Positions 15,296-24,633 are shown, counted from the first letter of the stretch. The stretch is DNA of 30,013 nucleotides from Syntrophaceae bacterium UBA4059 (GCA_002382045.1 DFZJ01000059.1:1-30013); one strand, 5' to 3'. Program-made: numbers and translations. Notes: generated by a model not told the origin, from the sequence alone.

Positions 15296-16510
15296 TTAGG
15301 TATGATTTATATTTGGTAAATTCTGCTGCGGTTCTCCCAGCAGAAATTTGCCGCTTTCAATCCAGTCTTTCAGAATATTGGCGATTTGATTGGCCTTGTA
15401 ATAACTGGATAGCGGAGCCGTAATAACTTTTTTATTGTCGATGGTAATGGAGCCGCCCCTCAAATCCCGGTAGCTGACTTCCGCAATCGGTTTAGGATTT
15501 CCTTTGGGATAGTCCATGCTGTAATCATAGACCTGCGCATAAATATCCGCGTCTTTTACCGCGGTAAACCGTGCCATGTCTTCATCCAGAATGGGGATGG
15601 GAATACCAATGCCGACAAACAACGAAATGCCGTAGCCTAAAATACTGGCGCCGGTCAGCCATTCGGGGCTCATTTCCTTCAAATTGCCGATTACGGCCAG
15701 TGTGCCGGCGCCTTCTTTCGGCACACCATTAGGACCTCTGGCCACGTGGGGATTATGCTGCGTACCGGGCCAGGCCACAAAGCCCTGAGCCCCACCTAAA
15801 AAAATCCGCGTCCCGATGCCGATCGTACGGTAATAAGGATCATTAAACAGCGGGCTCAGTTGTCCTGCCGTCGCATAGGATGCATTGGCCATGCGCGGGC
15901 GCAACATGCCCATATAGGTATAAATCGTTGTATCCGACAGATTGACCGCACAATTATAGTTCTGATAGGCATTACGCGGATTAAATAGGACGGCGTCTCT
16001 TAAATCGTTAATGGTGATATTTTTTTCAAATTTGCGTGACGGATAGCAATCGGTTCCATACCCTTCGGCGCGCAGTTTCACGGCATTGCCGGACACGAGA
16101 TCTTCAATGACATGGCCGCCGCCATAATTAAATTCGCCGGGATACACACTGTTGAGCGGATCGCCCTCGACTACTTCTGTTGCCCCTAAATAACAATCGA
16201 CTGCCGCAATGCCGCCATAGGCCGGCACGTCGTTGAACCAGACCTTGGAGGCTCTGATGCGCGGGGAGGTGTGCCCAAAATTCAGAAAAGCACCGGAGGA
16301 ACACATGGCGCCGAATGTTCCGGTCGTCACGACATCAATTCGGCGCGCCGCCTCCACGTCACCGTGCCGCTCCACGATATCGATCATTTCTTCAGCAGTG
16401 ACGACAACGGCGCGCCCTTTTTTGATCTTTTCGTTGATTTCCTGAAATGTTTTTTTAACTTTGAATTTTTTCATGAACTCTTTTGACCTGCGCAGATTTG
16501 TCTCTTCCAT
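15296..16510 (-). CDS. Homocysteine biosynthesis protein, DUF39 (L-aspartate semialdehyde sulfurtransferase-like)
   Basis: From the ATG at 16510 the protein has about 404 residues and is a full-length DUF39/COG1900 member. Conserved stretches are VVTTGTFGAMCSSGAFLNFG (containing a conserved Cys), PAYGGIAAVDCYLGAT, the glycine-rich GGGHVIEDLVSG, and FLGGAQGFVAWPGTQHNP. In methanogens a DUF39 protein, with a NIL-ferredoxin partner, turns aspartate semialdehyde and sulfide into homocysteine. Many anaerobic deltaproteobacteria carry the family. No NIL-ferredoxin gene is next to it, and I see no C-terminal CBS pair. Alternative starts are TTG at 16534 and ATG at 16474. It follows dut by 42 nt on the same strand. 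Confidence 0.85.
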   Translation of the reverse strand: MEETNLRRSKEFMKKFKVKKTFQEINEKIKKGRAVVVTAEEMIDIVERHGDVEAARRIDVVTTGTFGAMCSSGAFLNFGHTSPRIRASKVWFNDVPAYGGIAAVDCYLGATEVVEGDPLNSVYPGEFNYGGGHVIEDLVSGNAVKLRAEGYGTDCYPSRKFEKNITINDLRDAVLFNPRNAYQNYNCAVNLSDTTIYTYMGMLRPRMANASYATAGQLSPLFNDPYYRTIGIGTRIFLGGAQGFVAWPGTQHNPHVARGPNGVPKEGAGTLAVIGNLKEMSPEWLTGASILGYGISLFVGIGIPIPILDEDMARFTAVKDADIYAQVYDYSMDYPKGNPKPIAEVSYRDLRGGSITIDNKKVITAPLSSYYKANQIANILKDWIESGKFLLGEPQQNLPNINHT

Positions 16511-16552
16511 ATCACTGTTTCCGCACAAATGCAAAACTTGAAGAAAGTGAAT

Positions 16553-16996
16553 TCAGGTATGTCCGAAACCGCCGCTGCCCCTGGCTGTTTCATGAAGAGT
16601 GGCTGATTCGACCCATTGGGCCCGGCAGACTTTCTGAACCACCATTTGCGCCAGACGCATGCCCCTTTGCACGACAAAAGGCGCGTCGCCGTGATTAATG
16701 ACAATCAGGGCGATCTCGCCCCGATAATCCGCGTCAATGGTCCCGGGCGAATTTAAAAGGGTAACGCCGTGATGGATCGCCAGACCGCTGCGCGGACGAA
16801 TTTGGGCTTCATATCCTTCCGGCAGGGCAATCGCAATACCGCTCGGAATTTTCCTGCGCTCACCCGGCAAAATCACTTCATCAAATGCCACCGCTGCGCA
16901 AATATCCATACCGGCAGATTGCCCGGTCATATACCTCGGCAAAAGGATATCTTCGTTTCCTGCGATTTTTTGAATGTGAACTTTTATGGTTTCCAT
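16553..16996 (-). CDS. dut: Deoxyuridine 5'-triphosphate nucleotidohydrolase (dUTPase)
   Basis: A 147-residue trimeric dUTPase with all five motifs: AGMDICAA (28-35), RPRSGLAIHHGV (67-78, uracil pocket), NSPGTIDADYRGE (82-94, with the catalytic Asp), RGMRLAQMV (111-119), and the C-terminal phosphate-binding RGSGGFGHT. It hydrolyses dUTP to dUMP and pyrophosphate, keeping uracil out of DNA and supplying dTMP synthesis. It starts just after the strong terminator that closes the pnp operon, so it should have its own promoter or depend on read-through. Confidence 0.96.
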   Translation of the reverse strand: METIKVHIQKIAGNEDILLPRYMTGQSAGMDICAAVAFDEVILPGERRKIPSGIAIALPEGYEAQIRPRSGLAIHHGVTLLNSPGTIDADYRGEIALIVINHGDAPFVVQRGMRLAQMVVQKVCRAQWVESATLHETARGSGGFGHT

Positions 16997-17000
16997 GAAA

Positions 17001-17046
17001 ATAAAAAATTGAGTCCGTGTCCGTTTTTGACGGACACGGACTCAAT
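17001..17046 (-). terminator. Strong intrinsic terminator after pnp
   Basis: A perfect 17-bp inverted repeat, arms 17008-17024 and 17030-17046 with a 5-nt loop, is followed on the minus strand by AATTTTTTATTTTC. It begins 2 nt after the pnp stop codon (17049) and ends before the dut start (16996), so it separates the translation operon from dut. Confidence 0.92.
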
Positions 17047-17048
17047 TA

Positions 17049-19169
17049 CTACTTTACTTCAGCGTCCAGCGCCTCTTTACGGCTGAGACGAATCTTGCCG
17101 GACTTATCGACTTCCAGCACCTTGACCATGACTTCATCGCCTTCCTGCAATACATCCGTCACCCTGGCGATTCTTTCCTTGGCAATCTGGGAGATATGCA
17201 ACAGTCCTTCCGTTCCGGGCAGAATTTCGACAAACGCGCCGAAATCAACAATTTTCTTCACGGTGCCGCGGTAAATCTTTCCCACTTCCGCTTCTTCGGT
17301 CAGCCACTTCACCATCGCCACGGCCCGGGCCGCCGCTTCGGCATCAGCCGAGGCAATCGTGACGGTGCCGTCATCTTCCACATCGATGGTTACGCCGGTT
17401 TCGCTGATAATCTGACGGATGTTCTTGCCGCCCGAACCGATGACCGTGCGCACCTGATCTTCTTTCACCTTAACGGTGGTAATCCGCGGCGCATAAAGAG
17501 AAATATCGGCGCGGGGCGCCGTCATGGTTTCGCGGATTTTACCGATGATGTGAATACGGCCTGCGCGGGCCTGCGCCAGAGCCTTGCGCAAAATATCTTC
17601 GGTCAGGCCGTCGATCTTAATATCCATCTGCATGGCGGTAACGCCTTTTTCCGTGCCGCAGACTTTGAAATCCATATCGCCGGCATGGTCTTCATCACCT
17701 AAAATGTCGGACAGAATGACGACCTCATCGCCTTCTTTGAGCAGTCCCATGGCAATGCCCGCGACAATGTCCTTCACCGGCACGCCGCCGTCCATTAAAG
17801 ACAGAATTCCGCCGCAGACGGAGGCCATGGACGATGATCCGTTGGAAGCCATAATTTCCGAAACAATCCGAATCGTGTAGGGAAACGATTCAGCAGAAGG
17901 CAGGATGGGAACCAATGCTTTACGCGCCAGCGCGCCATGGCCGATTTCTCTTCGGCCGGGACTCCGCAGCGATTTGGCCTCACCGACACTGTAGGGCGGG
18001 AAATTATAGTGCAGCATGAATGATCTTCGTTCTTCGCCGGCAATATAATCCATCCGCTGCTCATCGGCGGAGGTGCCCAATGTGAGTACGGCCAGCGCCT
18101 GCGTTTCACCACGGGTAAACAAGGCCGAACCATGGGCGCGGGGCAGGATGCCCACTTCCGAGGTGATCGGTCGAATATCCGTCGAAGACCGGCCGTCGAT
18201 TCTCTTCTTTTCCTGGATAATCATATCGCGCAAAATGCGTGATTCCAGATGTTCGATGATTGCCGCGACTTTTTTACTAAGCGCCGCATCACCGGCGCCG
18301 ATATTTTTGATGACCGCTTCCCGGACATCGCCCAGTTTACTGTAACGCTCCAGCTTACGCGGCAGGCTGTAACCTTCTTTTAAACCGGGCAGCGCTTCGG
18401 TGCGCACACGGGCGATGAGTTCCTCGTCCGGTGCTGCTTCTGCCACGGGCCGCTTGGCTTTGCCAATCTCCGCACGGATCTTGTCCTGCAAATCAATAAC
18501 CGGACGGACGGCTTCCAGTCCGAAATTAATGGCATCGATAATAATATCTTCCGCCACCTCATTGGCTTCGCCTTCCATCATCACCAGTTCGACGTCATAC
18601 GGACGGCCGGCACGCCCCGGGGTTACTTTACGCCCCACCAGGAAAAGGTTCATCTCGCTTTCCTTCATTTTTTCCGCCGGGGCATTGGCAACAAATTCAC
18701 CATTGATCCGCCCGACGCGCACACCGGCAATCGGTCCCTTAAAGGGGGCGTCGGACATTTCCAGAGCGGCGGACGCACCGATCATCGCTGCGACATCCGA
18801 GTCGTTTTCCTGATCCACGGACAGCACCGTGGCCACGATTTGTGTTTCCGAATAATATCCCTTGGGAAACAGGGGACGAATCGCCCGATCAATGATCCGC
18901 GACGTTAAAACTTCGCGTTCGTTGTTCCGCCCCTCTCTTTTGAAAAAACCGCCGGGAATTTTACCGGCGGCAAAAGTCTTTTCCTGATAGTCCACCGTCA
19001 GCGGCAGAAAATCCACACCTTCCCTGACGCTCTTTAAAGAGACCGCCGTCACCAGCACGACCGTATCGCCGTAATAAACCAGCGCCGCCCCGTCCGCCTG
19101 CGCGGCTACGTAATTCGCCTTAATTGAAAAATTACGCCCCGCAAAATCCGTACTGAATACATTACTCAT
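17049..19169 (-). CDS. pnp: Polyribonucleotide nucleotidyltransferase (PNPase)
   Basis: A 706-residue PNPase with the complete domain order: RNase PH domain 1 (about 1-140), alpha-helical linker, RNase PH domain 2 (about 310-540, RTGSDEQ-type region with QALAVLTLGTSADEQ), KH domain with VIGSGGKNIRQI (GSGG at 578-581), and S1 domain (IYRGTVKKIVDFGAFVEILP). The enzyme degrades RNA 3' to 5' by phosphorolysis and is a degradosome component. A GGAGG precedes the ATG. A long hairpin lies between rpsO and this gene, in the place where E. coli has an RNase III-cleaved, PNPase-autoregulated leader. Confidence 0.97.
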   Translation of the reverse strand: MSNVFSTDFAGRNFSIKANYVAAQADGAALVYYGDTVVLVTAVSLKSVREGVDFLPLTVDYQEKTFAAGKIPGGFFKREGRNNEREVLTSRIIDRAIRPLFPKGYYSETQIVATVLSVDQENDSDVAAMIGASAALEMSDAPFKGPIAGVRVGRINGEFVANAPAEKMKESEMNLFLVGRKVTPGRAGRPYDVELVMMEGEANEVAEDIIIDAINFGLEAVRPVIDLQDKIRAEIGKAKRPVAEAAPDEELIARVRTEALPGLKEGYSLPRKLERYSKLGDVREAVIKNIGAGDAALSKKVAAIIEHLESRILRDMIIQEKKRIDGRSSTDIRPITSEVGILPRAHGSALFTRGETQALAVLTLGTSADEQRMDYIAGEERRSFMLHYNFPPYSVGEAKSLRSPGRREIGHGALARKALVPILPSAESFPYTIRIVSEIMASNGSSSMASVCGGILSLMDGGVPVKDIVAGIAMGLLKEGDEVVILSDILGDEDHAGDMDFKVCGTEKGVTAMQMDIKIDGLTEDILRKALAQARAGRIHIIGKIRETMTAPRADISLYAPRITTVKVKEDQVRTVIGSGGKNIRQIISETGVTIDVEDDGTVTIASADAEAAARAVAMVKWLTEEAEVGKIYRGTVKKIVDFGAFVEILPGTEGLLHISQIAKERIARVTDVLQEGDEVMVKVLEVDKSGKIRLSRKEALDAEVK

Positions 19170-19210
19170 TGATTTTCCTCCACCTTCTTAGTTGTTGCCT
19201 GGAACAGGAA

Positions 19211-19298
19211 ATTCAAGGGCGAAACGCAAAAGCCGATTGACGCAGGTATTTACGAATACTTGTCCAATCGGTTATCCTTTTGCCTTCCGCCCTTGAAT
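19211..19298 (-). promoter_or_regulatory. Long structured RNA hairpin between rpsO and pnp
   Basis: Four paired segments stack in one arm: 19211-19221 with 19288-19298 (11 bp perfect), 19226-19231 with 19278-19283 (6 bp), 19233-19239 with 19265-19271 (7 bp) and 19243-19250 with 19255-19262 (8 bp, including a mismatch-tolerant G-U). The terminal loop is 4 nt. The structure begins 9 nt after the rpsO stop and has no U-tract behind it, so it is unlike an intrinsic terminator. It is positioned like the RNase III processing site that governs pnp mRNA in E. coli. Confidence 0.75.
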
Positions 19299-19306
19299 GG
19301 CACTTG

Positions 19307-19573
19307 TTATTTTCTGAGACCCAGACGTTTGATTATGTTTCTGTAACGCTCCACATCATCTGTTTTGATGTAATTGAGCAATCTTCTTCTCTGGCCGACG
19401 AGTTTCAGCAGACCCCGCCGGGAGTGATGATCTTTCTGGTGCGCCTTAAAATGCTCGGTCAGATATTCTATTCTGGCGCTCAAAAGAGCAATCTGTACTT
19501 CCGGCGAACCGGTATCTTTCTCGTGAAGCCGGTAGTCCTCGATCAATGCTTTTCTCTTTTCCAAAGTTAACAC
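19307..19573 (-). CDS. rpsO: 30S ribosomal protein uS15
   Basis: An 88-residue protein of standard length with the uS15 core: HEKDTGSPEVQIALLSARI, HFKAHQKDHHSRRGLLKLVG and RRRLLNYIKTDDVERYRNII. It binds 16S rRNA early in platform assembly. The start is GTG at 19573, supported by GGAGG 8 nt upstream, and family alignment leaves no closer ATG. It lies between truB and pnp, the conserved order. Confidence 0.97.
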   Translation of the reverse strand: MLTLEKRKALIEDYRLHEKDTGSPEVQIALLSARIEYLTEHFKAHQKDHHSRRGLLKLVGQRRRLLNYIKTDDVERYRNIIKRLGLRK

Positions 19574-19621
19574 GCTTTTTTCCTCCCTCTAAATTCATTC
19601 CTGTTTATTTCAATTGTTCAT

Positions 19622-20560
19622 TTATTTCTTCTTGTTAAATACTCTGAGCATCCTGGCTGCCTGAGCGCTTCCCTCCTGATCGGCCATCATGCCTGCTGAC
19701 AGCTGCATTTCAGCCACCGCTACCAAACAACCGTCGGAATCCGTGAACTTTATCATATCTCCCGCCGCAAGAAAAGGAAGAACATTTTGCCGCATCATCT
19801 CCACATCCGGCTGAAATCCGGACCGCAGTTTGCCGGCCAGCCATTCACTGACTTCGATGGCGGCAAAAGTCGGCAGAGATTCCGCCATGTCCAGCATTTT
19901 GGACAATAATTCCTTCTTTTTCTCTGCAACAGCGGCATTCCCCAGAGACACCGCCATATCTTCGGTAAAAAAACCGCTCTGGAGCCTGCGCAAACCGGAT
20001 AAACAAGCCCCGCAGCCTAACGCATGGCCGACATCGGAGCAGACCGTCCGGATATATGTGCCCTTGGAGCAGGACATATCAAACGTCACATAAGGAAAGG
20101 AAATATCCCTGACGTTTAAACTGAATATCTCCACTTCCCGCGCCGGTATTTCAGGAAACTCTCCGGCTCTCGCATATTTGTACAAAGGCTTGCCTTTGTG
20201 TTTCAGGGCGGAAAAAGCCGGTGGAATCTGCTTTACTTTGCCCACCAATCGTCTGAGCGCATCTTGAATCTCTGTTTCGGAAACAACACGGTCCGACTTT
20301 TCAGTGACCTTCCCTTCCGTATCCTGTGTATCCGTCTGAACTCCCAGCAGCATGGTCGCCAGATAGGTTTTGTTCTGGGCCGACAAAAACTGCGCCAGTT
20401 TTGTCGCCTCATTGATACAAACCGGTAAAACACCGGTCGCCAGGGGATCCAGCGTTCCGGTATGACCGGCTTTCTTAGCGCCCAGGATCTTTTTAACTTC
20501 ACTCACGACATCATGGGAAGTTACGCCTGCCGGTTTGTCAATCACCACGATACCGTCCAT
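19622..20560 (-). CDS. truB: tRNA pseudouridine(55) synthase
   Basis: A 312-residue TruB with the catalytic motif AGHTGTLDPLATGVLP (Asp38 catalytic). Other hallmarks are GVTSHDVV, KQIPPAFSALKHKGKPLYKYAR and SKGTYIRTVCSDVGHALG, and a C-terminal PUA-like domain (about 240-312). It makes pseudouridine 55 in the T loop of tRNAs. It follows nrnA by 6 nt, so the two are co-translated in one operon. Length is normal. Confidence 0.96.
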   Translation of the reverse strand: MDGIVVIDKPAGVTSHDVVSEVKKILGAKKAGHTGTLDPLATGVLPVCINEATKLAQFLSAQNKTYLATMLLGVQTDTQDTEGKVTEKSDRVVSETEIQDALRRLVGKVKQIPPAFSALKHKGKPLYKYARAGEFPEIPAREVEIFSLNVRDISFPYVTFDMSCSKGTYIRTVCSDVGHALGCGACLSGLRRLQSGFFTEDMAVSLGNAAVAEKKKELLSKMLDMAESLPTFAAIEVSEWLAGKLRSGFQPDVEMMRQNVLPFLAAGDMIKFTDSDGCLVAVAEMQLSAGMMADQEGSAQAARMLRVFNKKK

Positions 20561-20566
20561 AAGCGC

Positions 20567-21517
20567 CTATAATTCTTTGACCGCTTCCAGGACTCGCGAC
20601 TTAATGGCTTCAATATCGCCATCGATCCGGCAGGCCGCCGCGTTGACATGACCGCCGCCGCCGAATTTCCGGGCTATTTTTTCCACATTGACCTTGCCTT
20701 TGGAACGCAGGCTCAGCTTAAACTGTTTTTCCCCCATCTGCGTGTAGAGCATTGCAATGTCAATTCCTCTGACGGTCCGGGGAATATCAATAAAACCGTC
20801 CGTGTGTTCCATCGTGGCGCCGGTGTCCTGCAAATGTTGCCGGGTCACCACAAGCGATGCCGTTCTGGTTTCCATATCCAGCGTCAGCGTTTCCAGAACC
20901 CTGGACAACAACTGAATCTTGGCCGGCGGATCGTTTTCATAAATATTTTCCGAAATCCATTGCGGTTGTGCGCCGCCTTCCACCAGATCACCTGCCGCCC
21001 TGAGCGTATCCTCATGCGTGCTGGAATAGCGGAAACCGCCCGTATCCGTTAAAATGGCCGCGTAGAGATTGGTGCAGATGTCTTTCGTCATCTTCACATG
21101 CATTTTGCGCATTAAACGGTAAAGAAGTTCACCGGTGGAGCTGGCCCTTGAATCCAGCAACCTCAATTTACAAAATCCACCATTAGATACATGATGATCA
21201 ATATTAATCAATGTCTTAATCCTGGCCACGTCTTCGGCAATTTTACCTACGCGGTCAAGTTCGGAACAATCCAGAATAAAAGCGACATCGTATTTTTCGA
21301 GATGCGCAAGGTCATGGACAATATGCTCAGCGGCGGGCAGAAACCGGTAATGCTCCGGCGTGGGATCCTGGTTGTAAATGACCGCCTCCTTGCCTAAATC
21401 CTTTAACATCAAATACAGCGCCAATTCCGAACCCAGCGCGTCTCCATCCAGTCGAACATGCGCTGTTATTAAAAATTTCTTCCCTTGAGAAATCGCCGCC
21501 AGTATTTCTTTAACCAT
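20567..21517 (-). CDS. nrnA: DHH-DHHA1 bifunctional oligoribonuclease/PAP phosphatase
   Basis: From the ATG at 21517 the protein has 316 residues. It has ITAHVRLDGDALGSE (metal-binding Asp24, Asp26), the second acidic motif ILDCSELDR, the DHH signature INIDHHVSN (107-109) and the DHHA1 substrate loop FGGGGHVNAAA (286-290). NrnA degrades 2-5 nt RNAs to mononucleotides and dephosphorylates 3'-phosphoadenosine phosphate. The open frame upstream (to 21601) lies inside rbfA and has no family similarity. It overlaps the rbfA end by 8 nt. Confidence 0.94.
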   Translation of the reverse strand: MVKEILAAISQGKKFLITAHVRLDGDALGSELALYLMLKDLGKEAVIYNQDPTPEHYRFLPAAEHIVHDLAHLEKYDVAFILDCSELDRVGKIAEDVARIKTLINIDHHVSNGGFCKLRLLDSRASSTGELLYRLMRKMHVKMTKDICTNLYAAILTDTGGFRYSSTHEDTLRAAGDLVEGGAQPQWISENIYENDPPAKIQLLSRVLETLTLDMETRTASLVVTRQHLQDTGATMEHTDGFIDIPRTVRGIDIAMLYTQMGEKQFKLSLRSKGKVNVEKIARKFGGGGHVNAAACRIDGDIEAIKSRVLEAVKEL

Positions 21518-21872
21518 GATCTTCGTCCTGTTTGGCGATCTCGGCCAGCAGTTTTTCAATACGGTTGCCGTAGCCGAAGGATTTGTCATGCACAAAAACA
21601 ATATCCGGCACTAAGCGAAGCTGCAGACGATGGCCCAACTCGCGCCGCACAAATCCCCTGGCTTTACTCAGAGCGGTCATAATTTCTTCGCTGCATTCAT
21701 CTTTTCCCATTTCGACAAAATAAATTCTGGCGTTGCGCAGATCATCCGTCATTTTAACCGCCGTAATCGTCACCGCGTGCAGGCGGGGATCTTTGACCAC
21801 TTTGAGCAGAATATCAGCCATTTCCGCCATCATCAACTCGCCGACTCTGTCCGCTCTTTTAAAACTACTCAT
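21510..21872 (-). CDS. rbfA: 30S ribosome-binding factor RbfA
   Basis: From the ATG at 21872 the protein has 120 residues, the family's usual size. It shows FKRADRVGELMMAEMADILL, VKDPRLHAVTITAVKMTDD, ARIYF and the C-terminal LRLVPDIVFVHDKSF, the KH-like fold of RbfA. It binds the 30S subunit late in maturation near helix 1 of 16S rRNA. An in-frame TTG start at 21917 would abut infB but adds 15 unconserved residues. Order infB-rbfA-nrnA-truB is conserved. Confidence 0.95.
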   Translation of the reverse strand: MSSFKRADRVGELMMAEMADILLKVVKDPRLHAVTITAVKMTDDLRNARIYFVEMGKDECSEEIMTALSKARGFVRRELGHRLQLRLVPDIVFVHDKSFGYGNRIEKLLAEIAKQDEDHG

Positions 21873-21920
21873 CTTACTTGCCCGCTTCCCGATGGGTCGC
21901 TTCCAGAAAATCCGCAACCC

Positions 21921-24590
21921 CTATAATTTTCTTTCCAACGTCTCGATGATATACGCCTCAATGACGTCCCCCACACGAATGTCATTGTAGCCCTCAATGC
22001 CGATGCCGCAGTCAAAACCGGTCTGTACTTCCCTGGCGTCGTCTTTAAAGCGCCGCAGGGAAAGGATTTTACCATCGAAAACGACCACGCTGTCGCGCAC
22101 CAGTTTAATGCCGGCGGAACGCGTGATTTTACCGTCGATCACATGACAACCGGCAATAATGCCGACTTTGGGCACTTTGAAGAGCTCACGAACTTCGGCG
22201 CGTCCCTGCACCACCTCTTTGTATTCCGGTTCGAGAAGACCTTCCATCGCGGCGCGCACATCGGCAATGACATTGTAGATAATATCATAGAGTTTAATTT
22301 CCACGCCTTCCTGCGAGGCCAGTTCACTTACCCGGGCATCCGGACGCACATTGAATCCGATAATGATTGCGTTGGATGCGGAGGCCAGCATGACGTCCGT
22401 TTCGCTGATGGCGCCCGTCGAACTGTGAATCACTTTCATCTGAACATCTTCGGTGGAAAGCTTGCCCAGCGCATCGGAAATCGCTTCAATGGAGCCCTGC
22501 ACGTCGGCTTTGATAATGACGTTCAAATCCTTTACGCCCTCTTTGATCTTCTGGTACAATTGCTCCAGCGTAATTTTGGAGGAAGCGGAAAGCTCTTTTT
22601 CCCTGGTTTTTCTGATCCAGTATTCAGCGATATTGCGCGCCTTCTTTTCATCTTCCACACAGACGAATTCCGCCCCCGTCTGGGGGACGCTGGAAAATCC
22701 AATGACTTCCACCGGCATGGCGGGACCGGCTTCCTTGACGCGCTTCCCCTGATCATTGTTCATCGCCCGGACACGGCCGAATTCGGTTTTGGAAACAAAC
22801 GCATCTCCTTCCCGCAGGGTCCCCTGCTGAATCAGGACGGTTGCCACCGGACCGCGTCCACGGTCCAGCTTGGCTTCGATGATAATGCCACGCGCGGACA
22901 AATCGGGATCAGCTTTGAGCTCCAGCACGTCCGCCTGCAGGAGAATCATTTCCAGCAGTTCTTCAATGCCGGTTTTCTTTTTGGCGGATACTTCGCAGAA
23001 GATCGTGTCGCCGCCCCACTGCTCGGACAGCAGCCCGTGCTCGGTGAGCGCCTGTTTGATTTTTTCGGGATCGGCGCCCGGTTTATCAATTTTATTAATG
23101 GCCACAATAATCGGCACGCCGGCCACCCGGGAGTGATTAATGGCTTCAACGGTTTGATCCATGACGCCGTCATCCGCCGCCACCACCAGAACGACGATAT
23201 CCGTCACCTGGGCGCCGCGTGCGCGCATGGCGGTGAAAGCTTCATGGCCGGGTGTATCCAGAAAAACAATGTCGCGGTCGTTGATATGCACATGATACGC
23301 GCCAATGGCCTGCGTAATGCCGCCCGCTTCGCCATCGATAACATTGGTCTGCCGGATGGCGTCGAGAAGCGATGTTTTGCCGTGATCGACGTGCCCCATG
23401 ATCGTGACGATCGGAGCCCGCGGCTGGAGATTATCCGAGGCAACTTCAGGTTTCAGCATGGTGTCTTCAAATTCAACTTCCGCTTTTTCCACCTGAAAAC
23501 TGAATTCAGCGGCCACCAGGGTGATGATATCAAAATCGATGGACTGGTTGATGGTGGCCATGACCCCCATGCCCATCAGCTTGTTGATCACCTCTCCGGC
23601 TTTGACACCCATTCTTTTCGCCAGCTCGCCGGTGGTAATGGTTTCACCCACCCGAATGCGTCGTTTGATGGCTTTGGGCACCGTAATTTCGGTTTTCTTC
23701 ATTTTGACGGGAGCGGACTTTTTTTCCTCCCGCCATTTGCCGAATATGACTTCCCGGTCATCATCAATTTTTTTGATCTTCTTTTCGATTTTCTTCTCTA
23801 ATACTTTGCGGCGCGGAACTTCCTTTTCCTCTTCAATGAATACCTCGACCGGTCCTTTGCCTTTTTTCTTGGGCTTCTCGAATTCTCTTTTGATGATTTT
23901 CTCCGGCGGCGGCGTAACAATCCTTTCACCCGGCTTGAGGAGAGGAGCTTTGGCCGGAATTTCCTTTTTTTCATCCGGTCTGGTAATTTTATGCCGGGAC
24001 ATCATCGGCGGCCGTACCGGAAGAATCACCGGCGGCTGTTTGACCTTAACGGGAAGGATCACCGGCGCCGGTTGGGCAGGCTTCGTTTCCGCAGCCGGTT
24101 CGACGGATGGCGCTTCCTGAACAGGCGAAACCGCCGAGTCGGCCGGCGCCGGTTTCGTTTCTTCTTTAGCGGAAGCTCCATCTTTTTTGACTTCCCCGAC
24201 AGCAGCCGCGGACTCAGCATCGGACGCTTCTTCCTTTGACTTTTTAACTTCGGGGGCTTCCGTCGCGGCAACCGTTTCGTTCCCGGCGGCAGTATCCGAA
24301 GCAGCCTGTTCGGACGCCGGTTTCGTTTCCTCAACCGCTGCTTCGGCGGGAGTTTCTTCAACCGGGGTGCGCACGGCCCTTCGGCGGATCACCGTGGTTT
24401 TAATTCGTTCTTCCACGACTTGCCGCGGCGACTTTGCCTGCAAATCTTCCTTGACCCTCTCGATCTCGTTTTCTTCCAAAGTACTGGCATGGGATTTGAC
24501 TGTGATGCCTAATCTTTCCAGATGAGTAATCAGATCCTTATTCTCCAGACCAAGTTCCTTGGCCAACTCGTGAACTCGCTTTTTCGCCAT
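21921..24590 (-). CDS. infB: Translation initiation factor IF-2
   Basis: An 889-residue IF-2. The N-terminal IF2_N helix bundle (MAKKRVHELAKELGL, 1-50) is followed by a long Ala/Pro/Glu/Lys-rich linker (about 65-310), a second IF2_N module (about 312-375) and the GTPase domain with G1 GHVDHGKTS (399-407), DTPGHEAF, and NKID (499-502). Beta-barrel domains II-IV follow, ending in IRVGDVIEAYIIETLERKL. It delivers fMet-tRNA to the 30S complex and promotes subunit joining. It starts 43 nt after nusA; the YlxR/L7Ae-like genes sometimes found there are absent. Confidence 0.98.
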   Translation of the reverse strand: MAKKRVHELAKELGLENKDLITHLERLGITVKSHASTLEENEIERVKEDLQAKSPRQVVEERIKTTVIRRRAVRTPVEETPAEAAVEETKPASEQAASDTAAGNETVAATEAPEVKKSKEEASDAESAAAVGEVKKDGASAKEETKPAPADSAVSPVQEAPSVEPAAETKPAQPAPVILPVKVKQPPVILPVRPPMMSRHKITRPDEKKEIPAKAPLLKPGERIVTPPPEKIIKREFEKPKKKGKGPVEVFIEEEKEVPRRKVLEKKIEKKIKKIDDDREVIFGKWREEKKSAPVKMKKTEITVPKAIKRRIRVGETITTGELAKRMGVKAGEVINKLMGMGVMATINQSIDFDIITLVAAEFSFQVEKAEVEFEDTMLKPEVASDNLQPRAPIVTIMGHVDHGKTSLLDAIRQTNVIDGEAGGITQAIGAYHVHINDRDIVFLDTPGHEAFTAMRARGAQVTDIVVLVVAADDGVMDQTVEAINHSRVAGVPIIVAINKIDKPGADPEKIKQALTEHGLLSEQWGGDTIFCEVSAKKKTGIEELLEMILLQADVLELKADPDLSARGIIIEAKLDRGRGPVATVLIQQGTLREGDAFVSKTEFGRVRAMNNDQGKRVKEAGPAMPVEVIGFSSVPQTGAEFVCVEDEKKARNIAEYWIRKTREKELSASSKITLEQLYQKIKEGVKDLNVIIKADVQGSIEAISDALGKLSTEDVQMKVIHSSTGAISETDVMLASASNAIIIGFNVRPDARVSELASQEGVEIKLYDIIYNVIADVRAAMEGLLEPEYKEVVQGRAEVRELFKVPKVGIIAGCHVIDGKITRSAGIKLVRDSVVVFDGKILSLRRFKDDAREVQTGFDCGIGIEGYNDIRVGDVIEAYIIETLERKL

Positions 24591-24633
24591 TCCCGAAACT
24601 CCCTCAAATTAAATATTGGGTCCCTGAAAAAAA

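Noticed and set aside
22143..23801. 552-codon plus-strand open frame
   Set aside because: It is exactly antisense to infB, rich in His, Phe and Gly as expected from a mirrored GTPase gene, with no recognisable domain.
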